From assembly GCA_024036415.1 (NCBI GenBank), contig JAMWET010004999.1, positions 1 through 64,000 of the forward strand: a stretch of DNA of 64,000 nucleotides, read 5' to 3'. How positions within the stretch are numbered: the stretch's first letter is position 1; every line of letters starts with the position of its first letter. Positions 32,087 through 42,364 of the stretch are shown here, piece after piece. The stretch is from Prochilodus magdalenae. Taxonomy: Eukaryota; Chordata; Actinopteri; Characiformes; Prochilodontidae. A model generated the notes under the pieces. That model did not search any database. It had not been told where the DNA came from and saw nothing but the letters and a program-made list of their open reading frames with translations. The position numbers and the translations under genes are program-made.

Positions 32087-33497
32087 CCGGTGGTCTTTGC
32101 AATACCTCTGACAGTACCTCTGCCAAAGCCTTCTGGTCCAATTCTGTTTGTGGTGAAAATGCTGTGAATTTAACTGTCTGTTTTGAACATCCTCAGGCAC
32201 TGGCTGTGAGAGGCTCCTTTCATCAGCCACACACACGGTTTGGCATTAGTACTAATGAGAAGTGTGTTGCTAACAGTGTTAATAGTAATATGACAGATAA
32301 AGTGAAGAATGTGCCGACCTGGACCACAAGAGATCTGCACAACGTGCTGCTGAGTGGAGACCTAATGGAGATTCTACAATAGCATTAGAGATGCAGGCAG
32401 GATTCATGATCCGTCAGGAAACCTTCATTCGAGATCTGCCTACAGAATTGCACTACATGGTAATGAGTTTGAACTGAGCTACAGCGAGGAAATGTTTACT
32501 GGGTTGTTTGGTGTTCATCGATGTGGGGATATACAGGATGCGTTACAAACAGTACTGACACAGTTTGATGCATGTTTACTGTGAAGGTGAATACATGTGC
32601 TATTATCAAACAGGGCACCTGGTATGATTGTCTCCCACGCACGAAACTTGCACGGTGAGGTGGATGAAGACTCGAGTAAAAGCTTGGTAGCTTATCATGC
32701 TAACATTAAGTCTTTGCTTAGGTACCACGATGAAGTTTATAGAAACCATGTCAAACATAGGAGTATTGTGGAAAACGCATCAAATGTGCAGTACAGAGAA
32801 CAAAAGAAAACAGCTCAGCACAAGCAAATATGCCACTGACACTGAACACAGGAAACGTGAAGAAATGCAGCATTAACAAACACGCCACAAATGAGTCACA
32901 GAGAAGCTTTAAAAAGACAGAGTTTGGAGGAGTATCATATAAACATGACACATCAAGCAGTTAAAAAACAAAAAAGTAGTGAGAAGTGTATGACAGACAG
33001 CAGCTATGGGAATGCGACTAAAATGAGAAAGAGAAAAAAAACAAAGACATTAACAATGTCATTGAAGTGTTTAAAAACAAAACTAGTACAGGTCCTGAAT
33101 ATGTGTGTTCAGTATGCCACCGTCTACTTTTCAGACATCAAGTCATAAAATGCGGGAAAGATGAATATCTGAAAAAAACAACAGATGGTTGTATATGCAG
33201 CAGAAAGATGCATTACTGATACATACTTTTACTTAAATATTTGTGATAATACCTGCATTAATCAGTGAAACAAAAAGACTGGTCTTACTGGAACACTGGA
33301 TTTGCTACACATGTCACAGAAAGATTCTTAAAGGGAAAATGTCAGAAGACAGTGTAGTAAACAATCTTACACCGGATCCTATTCCTCCTGCATTACAGAA
33401 TCTACAGCTGCCACAACCAAAAATTCACTTCTGTGGTCCAGTCCTCGGTGATGTGTTTACTAATACTGTGCCTTTTAATAATGTGATCATAGATTAA
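32087..33497 (+). pseudogene. Helitron N-terminal region with OTU-like peptidase remnant
   Basis: Plus-strand pieces of a large Helitron-type protein. The reading RFGISTNEKCVANSV (about 32,236-32,281) fits the catalytic-cysteine block of an OTU-like peptidase, followed by VPTWTTRDLHNVLLSGDLM, by EMFTGLFGVHRCGDIQDAL (32,490 onward) and, in another frame, by CAIIKQGTW and SHARNLHGEVDED. A downstream part shows the pre-Rep region: EYVCSVCHRLLFRH near 33,095 and WICYTCHRKILKGKMSEDS near 33,300, then NLTPDPIPPALQNL (ending at 33,497). Many frame changes and stops are present. The HUH Rep nuclease core that should follow is absent. Confidence 0.65.
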
Positions 33498-33959
33498 TAA
33501 GTGTACTCAGATTTATGCTCTAGTTCTCTCTCATTCTCCACAAAATTGCTTCCTCTGAGTTTCAGTAAACTCATGTAGTCTTTTTTTAGGTGAATGTGAT
33601 CATTCCAGACTTCCCATTATGCATACATCAACCCCATTTATTATTTCATGTTTAACTTTGTTTTTGTTGTTTTAATAAATAAACTGCTTTTCTTAAAACT
33701 AGTCTGGATATATGACTCAATATTGTGACAAGTATGCATATCACTAGATGTCTCGGACATTAACTCTCACCCTGAGATTGGATTAGATGGCAATTATTGT
33801 TTGTGCTTCAATTAAGCTATGAAAAACGCTATGCCCTCTACCATCCTAATAATAATTGATAATTGATTAATCAATGAATTGGTTAGTTAATTATACCCTT
33901 ATCCCACTATAAAGGATAAGGACTCAAACAGGCGCTGCTGTTGTGTGATATACTAGGTT
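33498..33959. other. Spacer with no gene
   Basis: AT-rich. A short near-palindromic run of TTAATTG/CAATTAA type lies at about 33,850-33,900. The central Rep domain of the Helitron would be expected in this interval but nothing of it can be recognised. Confidence 0.45.
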
Positions 33960-35490
33960 TTCACCTACAAAGCCTCCAGAAAAGCACTTTCAAAGCATTC
34001 TGCAGCTGTTTGTACCTCATTATATGGACAGTGAACTGAAGCCTCCTGCTTGTAACACATGAGGATTTTTAGAAGACTGGCTTTGTAAAATATACAGATG
34101 AACTACGTTCTGTGAAAAGTATTGTTGACTTCAATATGTCACGTTTCGAGAAAGATGCTGACACTATAGACGAAGCAGAGGAGGACTTGAAGAGAAATGG
34201 GCTGAAGGAAGATACATGGGCTCAGATCTGTCCAGAAAGTGAATGAGAACATTTAGAGTGTGTTGACAAACAACAGAGTGAAATATTTATTATATTTATT
34301 ATATCCAGACAACCCAGGTGAGACTCACGTCTTGTTGACAGGTCCAACTGTGCATTCAACATTGATGCTGCTACAATTCATAACTGCTTCTGTCTTGGAA
34401 CTGATGTAAAACTGATATAAAGCCACTTAAAGATGAAAAAATAAATTCCCTACGAGCTAAGATGGGAAATCTACAAATAGTGATTATTGATGGAATCTCT
34501 ATGGTTGACCACAAACTGTTGGCATACGTACATGGGAGACTGAGACAGATCAAGCAGCCAGGTGATTATTCTGCGTTTGGAAATGTTTCTGTAATTGCAG
34601 TTGGAGATTTCCATTAACTTGCTCCTGTGAAAGGGAGATCTCTGTATACTGAGCCTAAAGGTGTGAATCTGTGGCAGAATCACTTTGCTTTGGCAGAGCT
34701 CACGTGCATCATGAGACAAAAAGACATGGAGTTTGCACAGTTACTGAGTCGTTTGAGGAAACGCAAAATACAAGATAAATTACTAGATGAAGACCTGACC
34801 ATGCTGAAACAATGTGAAGCAGGAGATTAACTGGATGGTGCAGCTCTTTATATTCATGCAACAAATGCTGAAGTGGATCTTCACAACACAAACATGCTGA
34901 AGAAACTATGCTCTAACAATATTACCCTTCATGCTAAAGACTTTGAAAGGGTTGCTACAAACAGGCCGGCTTGAAAAAAATTGATGCGCATCATGTTCAC
35001 ATTTCCCACACGTGTCTACCTAAATCACTACATATTGGAGTAAATGCTCGAGTTATGCTGGTTAAAAACATTGATGTGGCAGATGGGCTTGTAAATGGTG
35101 CATTTGGTTCAGTGACGGAAATCTGTTTTGATGCTGATGATGACTTCCCATCAATAATATATGTGACATTTGACAATGAAAGAACAGCTAAAAATCTCAG
35201 AGCAAAAAAATCTGTGCTTAAAACCAGGCCTTGAAAAAGCAACTCCGATTCAGCCAGAGGAAGAAAGAGTGACAAAAAGTGATGCAATGTGACGCCAGTT
35301 TCCTCTAAAATTAGCCTGGGCTTGCACTGTTCATAAAGTACAAGGTCTAACTGTGGAAAAGTGTGTGGTTTCACTGAAAAACATATTTGCAGCAGGACAA
35401 GCTTATGTGGCGTTAAGCCGTGTAACATGGAAGGACTGAAGATAAAAGATTTCAAAGAGAGTGCCATTTATCAAGCTTTGTGGCGCGCGC
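33960..35490 (+). pseudogene. Helitron Pif1-like helicase remnant
   Basis: Pif1-type helicase sequence read on the plus strand. It includes a Rep-end-like EDLKRNGLKEDTWAQICPE (about 34,180), ETHVLLTGPT where the nucleotide-binding loop should lie (the GKS part is missing), [30 protein letters not shown] (Walker B region, with Gly in place of the catalytic Glu), [27 protein letters not shown], and the C-terminal GVNARVMLVKNIDVADGLVN with GAFGSV. The final motif [13 protein letters not shown]...VALSRV is recognisable near 35,310-35,430 through frame changes. The C-terminal helicase block is the best-preserved part. It is inactive because of breaks, the missing Walker A and the altered Walker B. 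Confidence 0.8.
34270..34445 (+). repeat. 176-bp direct repeat, first copy (within the helicase remnant)
   Basis: The interval starting ACAACAGAGTGAAAT and ending AGATGAAAAAATAAA recurs at 35,891-36,066 with three base differences. It covers the degenerate nucleotide-binding region of the helicase remnant. Confidence 0.92.
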
Positions 35491-35885
35491 AAGGCACAGT
35501 TTATTAAACAGGTTTGTACTAAAACACAGCAACACCAAGAACAATGAAATACAATTAAGGGCTAAACTGAGTCAATAAACAGGCAAAAGTCAAAACAAGC
35601 AGACAATCAGACCAGGCAGATATACCAAAGGGAATAAACAGGAGGGGTAAACAGAGTATCAAAACAGAGTCAAAGCCAGAGTAACACAAGATTAGACAGA
35701 CAGAGAACGCTCAGTATGCAACAGAGTGGCAATACTTCACAATGAGCCAGTGCGGTAGAGAAGCACTTAAACAAACAGACTAACTGATGTCAGGTGACTA
35801 ATCAATATTCAGGAGACCAAGAACGAGGCAACGGGGTGTGATTGGGCAAGGGTGGACACGTGACATCAGGTGGTGTGTTATGGGA
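35485..35885. repeat. Probable dispersed repeat between the helicase and the second direct-repeat copy
   Basis: An A-rich, CAGA-rich stretch (TTTATTAAACAGG, then many AAACAGG/CAAAAGTC units) resembling the AAACAGGCAAAA-type tails seen in non-autonomous repeats of fish. No coding content was seen. Ends were not determined. Confidence 0.35.
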
Positions 35886-35890
35886 AATGG

Positions 35891-36066
35891 ACAACAGAGT
35901 GAAATATTTATTATATTTATTATATCCAGACAACCCAGGTGAGACTCGCGTCTTGTTGACAGGTCCAACTGTGCATTCAACATTAATGTTGCTACAATTC
36001 ATAACTGCTTCTGTCTTGGAACTGATGTAAAACTGATATAAAGCCACTTAAAGATGAAAAAATAAA
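35891..36066 (+). repeat. 176-bp direct repeat, second copy
   Basis: Matches 34,270-34,445 at all but three positions (CACGT versus CGCGT, and two changes in ATTGATGCTG versus ATTAATGTTG). It is separated from the helicase by about 400 bp of unrelated repeat. Confidence 0.92.
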
Positions 36067-37269
36067 TAAAAGAAAAAAAAATGCACATATTTGCACCTGA
36101 GTACCATGAACAAGAAGAGCTCTCCTAAAACAGTTCCATAGAAAATAGCGACTGAGAATGTCAAAAAAAAAAACGGCACAGGCCTAACTTCTGTACTCGG
36201 AAAACAGAGGAAAATATGAATGAATACGATATGGGTACCCAAAGAAAAATGAGGGAAAAGTGTATACTTAAGTACTCCCCCAGATTTAGAACCGTTGCAG
36301 CCGCCTGTCTCTCTCCATCTCTCTCCCTCTCCATCTCTATCCAGCATGAGATGCTGAAACCTGGCTGCGTAGCTTAGAGAACTTTGTCTGAGCCTCGTGC
36401 TCTCCTGCCTGTGCTTTTGTATATAGCACTAAACCAATAGCATACATTAATAAACGTAAAATATCTAAATACTGATGAACAATAATTTCTTTAAACATAC
36501 ATACATATTTTTATATTTTAACATTTTTACTGAAAATGCAAATTTGAATATATTCAAAACGCTAGTTGTGTGTGTTAAAACATAAAACATGCTAAGAGCA
36601 ATAAAATGCATTTAGCGTTTCACTCAAAACGCTTGGACTGTATATTAAAATGTAAAATATGCTAAAAGCCTTGAAATGTGTTAAACCCATTAATATAGAG
36701 CAGGCAGACAGGAGTTGGTAAGCTCAGAGACAACATGCACTGAAGAACTTTTAAACACTTTAAGTGTTACTCTTTATGAAACGTGTACCACACAAATGCA
36801 CTGCGCTCACCTAACAGGAGGAGATTTAACAACGAAGGCAATAGGAGCTTCCTGCAGTCTACCAGACCTCTCCTTTCCCTCGCGCCAATTTGTCTGAGCC
36901 TCGTGCTCTCCTGCCTGTGCATTTGTATGGGATAGATCACATTTTGCCGTAAAGCAGCTACTTTTGCCAGAAACTGCGCAAAAACTGCTGTGATTCTTCG
37001 TTTAATTAAGGTACACCCTTACGTTAAATGGTCATCTTAACTAAATACCAACTCCGCATTTCACAACGCAAACAAAGTTTTCTCTATAAAACCTAACACT
37101 ATTAAAACACAGCAAACCTGGTTCAGCTTCCAGTCATCCTTTCAAAACACCAGCGCAGATTCTCTATTCAAGAGGAACATAAAATGTATTAGTATTGTAA
37201 TCATAATGATTGTGCTTCAGAATAGTGACCACTCCATGTCTATTTCTGATATTGTCATGTGTGTTTCAG
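36067..37269. other. Non-coding stretch with two internal duplications
   Basis: No coding block is recognised. A 39-bp motif containing GTCTGAGCCTCGTGCTCTCC occurs at about 36,383-36,421 and again at 36,889-36,927. An imperfect tandem duplication of about 60 bp (AAAACGCT ... AAAATATGCTAA) lies around 36,558-36,685. It directly precedes the IS630-like transposase remnant and could hold its 5' region. Confidence 0.45.
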
Positions 37270-37790
37270 AGAGTCCTTGAGCTAGAGGTGGCTGCAGTGG
37301 AGCACCAGTTCGTCTTCATTGATGAGGTTGGATGCAACCTCACAAAAAGACGAAGGAGGGGAAGGAATGTCATCGGCCAGCGTGCCATTGTTGAAGTCCC
37401 TGGCCAGCGCGGAGGGAACATCACAATGTGTGCAGCGATTACCCACCACGGCGTCATCCATCACCATGCTACCCTTGGCCCCTACAACACTGCCCCCACC
37501 TGCTCACATTCCTGGACACCCTACACAACACACTCATTCCACCAGATCAGATAGACGGCCCAGAGCAACTTAGGTACGTTGTCATTTCGGACAATGTAAT
37601 TTTCCACCGGGCTGATCTGGTTCATAACTGGTTTACTGCCCACTCACGCTTTTCAGTTATCTCCCTCCATATTCTCCATTCCTCAATCCTATTGAGGATT
37701 TTTTTTCTGCCTGGAGAAAGCATTGCTTGTGATGTGGATGAGGTGCTGTGGCCAGACCGAAACAGAAGAGAGGATGCAGCATAGTTTTTT
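37270..37790 (+). pseudogene. IS630/mariner-like DDE transposase remnant
   Basis: Plus-strand reading after an AG splice-acceptor-like site at about 37,269: RVLELEVAAVEHQFVFIDEV carries the first catalytic Asp (FIDEVG). Then come NLTKRRRRGRNVIGQRAIV and MCAAITHHGVIHHHATLGPY, and after a frame change (37,428 onward) LTFLDTLHNTLIPPDQIDG. The second Asp is in ISDNVIFHRADLV. A further frame change at about 37,655 gives YLPPYSPFLNPIEDFFSAW with the Glu. The set D-D-E is complete and typical of the IS630-Tc1-mariner group. Stops follow at about 37,725-37,784. The N-terminal DNA-binding domain is not seen. Confidence 0.75.
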
Positions 37791-38394
37791 TTTTGTTGTT
37801 GTTTTTAACTGTAACTGTGTACAGTAAATTCTTCTGTTTTGTATGTAGACCACTGTATGTGCAACTTTCTGTTGGTTGGGATGTACACTGTGCATTGTTT
37901 TTGTGGGAATAATAAAATGTATTTGTGTGCTCTGAGTATGAAAACAATATTCTAAAACAGTTTACAACACACTTTTGTATGTACTGTCTGTAGTGATATT
38001 ATGATGAGTGGAGAAGTGTTTTCCATTCATCATAGTGTTTTACATTGAGCACATCAGTGTTCAACTGGTTCTTATAAATGTCTATTCATATGATGGTTTG
38101 TGTGTGTCATCTAAAAACAGAAGAGATAACATAGTTTTGAATGTAAAGTTTAATTTTGCAGAAGAATTGAGGGGTTTTGCCCATTGTGTGTGTGTTTTTT
38201 GATTTGTGTGTAGAGTTCTGAGAGTATGAGGTGTCCTTTATATTATAACATAATATATATAATATATATATAATATATATAATATAATATAATATTCTCT
38301 CCTCAATGAATTGCTCCAACAGTTAAAAGCTCTTGCTGATTTCAAAATATAATCCCTGAAGTGAACAATCTAGTGTAACAACATCACGCTGTCA
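37791..38394. other. Non-coding spacer with an AT-repeat tract
   Basis: No gene. Contains AATAAAATGTA near 37,909 (a possible polyA signal for the transposase remnant) and an (AT)n-type tract at 38,241-38,296. Confidence 0.5.
38241..38296. repeat. AT-rich microsatellite (TAATATATA type)
   Basis: A tract built of ATATATAATAT-type units without other content. Frames through it are artefacts. Confidence 0.85.
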
Positions 38395-38400
38395 CACAGG

Positions 38401-39560
38401 CTGGAGAAAGGAGAGAGGCTCGGGGTGCTGGCTGCTGAGCTGTGCACCCTGGTGTGGCAGGCCTATCCCAATTTCACTGATGATGTGCAAAAAGAACTTG
38501 CCCTGGAAGCCTTCTTGAACGCGCTGTCACCGGAAAGTCTGCAGCGACATGTTTAGCTGTTTGTGCACGCTACACTTGAGCAGGCCATTGTGGAGGCTAA
38601 ACGAGCAGAGCTGATACTGAGTGTCCGGCGACCGACTCTCTGCTACCAAGTCCACGTAGTGAAGACTGAGGAGAGCGAAACAGTGTGCCAGGCACTTACT
38701 GCGCCGGCGGCTACAAGCTCCATCAGGTGCTGGCGCTGCAAGAGGAGAGGTCATAAGGCTAGCCAGGGCCCTGAACCAGAGCCATTGGGAATCAAGAGAG
38801 GGACCACCCAGTGAGGGGCGGGGGGGTCCCTAGAGTCCTGTACCCTCAAGATGGAGCCGGTGGTGGGGAGGATAGGAAGCCGCCGTGGGCTATGGCTCCA
38901 CTTGTGTTATTCAGGGTGTTCCAGTTGACGCTCTCATCAACACTGACTCTACAGTGTCCCTTTTGCGACCTGGGGTGTTACCTGGAACGATTGGTGGTAG
39001 GCTGGAGGGCTGGGACTTCACGGACACTAGCCTGAAATCAGTGACTGGCAGCAAGGTCATGATGGTGGGCAAGAAACGTCTCCAAATTCAGATAGGATGG
39101 GCTGTTGCAGGAACATGAGTTGTGGTTGGCCCCTATTCAGGACCCTTGTATTCTGGGACTGGACTTCCTTGTAGCAATGGGTGCTGTTCTTGACATCCCA
39201 GCTGCTATTCCCCATTGGGGTGAGAAACGCATCCACCTCATAACACAGAGGGATGAAGGCCAGTCAGCAAACCAGTGCAGCAGTCCGCTCTTGGAAATTC
39301 ATTCCCCTGGTAGCGAACCCTGTAATCATAGTGAACCGGAGAAGCCGAGTCATGGGGAGCCACACGGAACTTCATGCCTCATGGTGGCAAAAGCCAGTGT
39401 CGTCCAGGAGGCAGTGCGGGAGTTATGGCAACATAGCAGTCTTGGGCTCAGTGAGAGTGAGAGTCAAGAGACTGGGGAAGCTGTTGGACACGTATGTGGA
39501 TGTGTTTGCGGCTTGAGAGGAAGACTGCACCCAGACAGATCTTGTGCAACACCAAATTGA
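38401..39560 (+). pseudogene. Gag end and protease of the truncated Gypsy element
   Basis: The gag part reads LVWQAYPNFTDDVQKELALE then AFLNALSPESLQRHV followed by a TAG at 38,554, then ATLEQAIVEAKRAEL. The zinc knuckle is CWRCKRRGH but the last cysteine is absent. The protease part (38,885-39,118) reads VDALINTDSTVSLLRPGVLP. The site normally reading D-T/S-G has Asn at the catalytic Asp position and Asp at Gly, so the protease would be dead. It continues after a frame change as LAPIQDPCILGLDFLVAMGA. No intact frame spans the region. Confidence 0.75.
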
Positions 39561-39619
39561 CACTGGGACAGCTGCATCCATCCGGCTCCGCCCCCACCAC
39601 CTCCCTCTCACCAAACACC

Positions 39620-40330
39620 AGGCAGCTGAGCAAAAGCTGAAGGAGATGGGGGAGTCATTGAACCATCCAACAGTCCCTGGGCAGCGCCTGTTGTCCTGGT
39701 AAAAAAGAAGGATGGTAACTGGCGTTTTTGCATTGACTACTGCTGCCTGAATGCAGTCACTAAGATGGACTCTTACCCACTTCCCCACATTGACGATGCT
39801 CTGGATGGAACTGCCGGATCATCATGGTTTAGCTCACTGGACCTCCGTAGTGGGTAGTGGCAGGTGGCACTTGCACCGGATGCTAAGGAGAAGATGGTGT
39901 TCACCCTGGGGGCGGAGTTATGGCATTTCCGGGTGATGCCATTCGGATTGTGCAATGCCCCAGCCACCTTTGAACGCTTGATGGAGCGAGTCCTAGCCAA
40001 CCTGCCCAAGGAACGTTGCATAGTGTACCTAGATGATCTGCTGATGCATGCACTGAGCTTTGACGAAGCCTTGTCCCATCTGGAGCAGGTGTTTTTGGCA
40101 ATCAGAGCTGCCAACTTGCGTCTTCACCCCAAGAAGTGTCGTCTTCTTCAACGTAAAGTCCAGTTCCTAGGCCACATAGTCAAAGAGAGTGTGGCTACTG
40201 ACCCAGAAAAGATGAAAGCAGTGCAACTATGGCCCACACCACATAGTGTGGGAGAACTGAGGAGCTTCCTTGGCCTCATATTATTGGCGGTTCGTACCTG
40301 TATGCTACGCCCTTTGTGCTGCTGACGGAC
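39620..40330 (+). pseudogene. Reverse transcriptase of the truncated Gypsy element
   Basis: RT signatures follow in order: [41 protein letters not shown] and [10 protein letters not shown] with an in-frame TAG (39,856-39,858) before WQVALA. Then come MPFGLCNAPATFERLMERVL, YLDDLLMHA (catalytic YLDD, about 40,026), FLAIRAANLRLHPKKCRLLQ and GHIVKESVATDPEKMKAV, ending ELRSFLGL. Except for the TAG and the frame at its start, the palm is well kept. At about 40,280 the frame jumps to the end of RNase H, so the middle of the connection and RNase H has been deleted. Confidence 0.88.
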
Positions 40331-41888
40331 CATGCCTTACTAGCATGGCTCATGCACTTTAAGGAGCCAGAGGGCCAGGTGGCCCGTTGGATCGCAGCAG
40401 TGCAAGGGTATCAGTTCACAATCCAGCATCGTGCCGGCCGGCTGCATAACAATGCCGATACGCTCCCCCTACGACCCTGTTTAGAGGAAAACTGCAGCTA
40501 TTGCGAACCTTTCGAGGGGAAAGCTGAACTGATGGAATTTGCTGCTGCAGTTGAGGCACCCAGTAACAAACTTGCAGAACCATGTGACCGGGACGGGACC
40601 GGGTTCCGTCAAGCTCAGGCTGATGACCCCGTTCTTGCCCAGGTACTCAAGTGGTGGGAGGAGTGTCGGAGACCGGAATGGTCGGATGTTACCCCCCATA
40701 GGTCAACCATGAAAGCTTACCGGTCTGCATGGGAAAGTTTAGCAGAGCACAATGGGCTGCTCTACCGGCGTTGTAAGACCGCGGTTCCAGGGAAGCTAGT
40801 GTGGCAGCTCCTGGTTCCTCACAGCCTATGCACCAGGGTTTTACAGGCCATGCATGGGCCGGTTGGAGTTGGTCACTTCGGGATCACAAAGACCCTGCGG
40901 CAGCGCTTTTACTGGCCTTTGTGCCGTACTGATGTGTAATTATTTGTACACTGCTGCGATGCTTGTACTGGGAAAAAGGGGCGGTGGCAGTGGCAGTGGA
41001 TGTATTTGGTCCGTTCCCTCTCACAGATGCTGGGAATCATTATGTACTTGTGGCCATGGATTTTTTCACGAAAAGGTGTATGCGGTCCCAGACCAGAGCA
41101 CTGTCACCACTGCGGAGAGGCTGTTAGAGGAGTTCTTTTGCCGGTTCGGTCTCCCAGAGGAGCTGCACAGCGATCAGGGGCAGAACTTTGAGTCGCAGGT
41201 CATGACAGAGGTATGTAGCCGGCTAGGTATTCGCAAGACACGAACTACCCCCCTCCACCCACAAAGCGATGGTCTGGTGGAGCGTTTTAACAGAACACTT
41301 GCCACCCAACTAGCCATCATTGTCGATCACCACCAGCGAAGCTGGGACCGTCATCTGCCGCTGGTGCTATGGGCATGTCGTGCAGCAGTACAGGAGTCCA
41401 CAGGTTTCACGCCAGCCCAGATGGTGATGGGGCGTGAGCTGAAAACACCAACAGACTTAATCTTCGGACTGCCTGCAGGGGCAGAGGGAACAATGTCAGC
41501 GGCGCCGTACATCAACAAGCTTCGGGTTTGTATGGATATGGTACATCAAACTGCATGTCAGAACCAGGGGGAAGCCAGCCTACGACAGAAGCGGGCATAC
41601 GACATGCGATGCCTGGGTGAGCCGCTAAGTCCTGGTGCTGATGTCTGGCTGTTCAATCCACGGCGGAAGAAAAAACTGCAGTCCGACTGGGAGGGATCAT
41701 GCTCGGTGCTGGAGCGTCTATCTGAAGTGGTATACCGAGTTCGTGCAGGACGACGGACTGTGGTAGTTCACCAGAACCGACTCGCCCCATATTGTCCCAA
41801 AGAGAGACAGGACATCGAGCAGGAGGAAATGGTACACAATCGTGCACCGGTACGGGCTCGGCGAGCCCCCAGACACCTGCAGGACTGA
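40316..41888 (+). pseudogene. RNase H end and integrase of the truncated Gypsy element
   Basis: The frame 40,316-40,939 starts in the late RNase H (LLTDHALLAWLMHFKEPEGQ, IQHRAGRLHNNAD) and includes the zinc-binding start of integrase (GVGHFGITKTLRQRFYWPLC). After a break the frame 40,854-41,888 holds the core: second Asp in LHSDQGQNFES, Glu in SDGLVERFNRTL. The first Asp region (VLVAMDFFTK) can be read only in a different frame. The C-terminus reads WLFNPRRKKKLQSDWEG and VVVHQNRLAPY, and ends RHLQD with TGA at 41,886-41,888. The longest open frame (344 codons) covers the integrase core. Confidence 0.88.
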
Positions 41889-41924
41889 ACTGTGCTGTGG
41901 TTGAGTAATGAGGTCGCCCGGACG

Positions 41925-41946
41925 GTCGACCTTTAAGGGGGGCTTA
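41925..41946 (+). other. Polypurine tract region of the truncated Gypsy element
   Basis: AAGGGGGGCT lies just before the LTR start (TGTGGTGAACC). A purine run at this place primes plus-strand synthesis in LTR elements. Confidence 0.65.
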
Positions 41947-42364
41947 TGTGGTGAACCTTGCCATGGGCTCTCAGAGGCAACAGTTCATTGCGTGTGTGTG
42001 GAGAAAGGGGGTGGGGACAGCTAGGCGGGGTCTCCCTCTCCCATCATGCACCGCTGTTCCTCATTGTGTTTAAGTTGCAGTTATTACTGTACATACTGCT
42101 TAACGCCATTAATTACTTCTGCTAGTAACTGATGATGCACTGTTAATGCATTTATGTTGTGTTTAGAAAAGTTTACAAAGACTTCATACAGTTCACCGTG
42201 AAGCAGATTACTACTGTGTATGGTCACCCCTCAGCTATCTTCCAGCATGTGTCTTTAGTTAGTTTCATTAACCAAGTGCTTTCGAGCACTGTAAGTGTGC
42301 AATAAGCCATTAAAGAGCATTTTTGTCTTGTGGACGTGCTGCCTTCTGTCAAGCCTTCCTTACA
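41947..42364 (+). repeat. 3' LTR of the truncated Gypsy element
   Basis: About 418 bp from TGTGGTGAACC to CCTTACACA, directly after the purine tract. It contains a late AATAAG/ATTAAAG pair near 42,300 that could serve for polyadenylation. No second copy is present in the window. The exact right edge is inferred from the ACA end. Confidence 0.65.

Larger units (their letters stand above)
38395..42364 (+). mobile_element. 5'-truncated Gypsy-type LTR retrotransposon
   Basis: Plus-strand element with gag end, protease, reverse transcriptase, part of RNase H and integrase, followed by a purine-rich tract and one LTR. The 5' LTR and most of gag are missing at the left edge (about 38,395). The order of domains is Ty3/Gypsy. 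It is not the same family as the minus-strand Gypsy element at 20-27 kb: signatures, LTR and zinc knuckle all differ. Stops and deletions are spread along the coding part. Confidence 0.85.
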
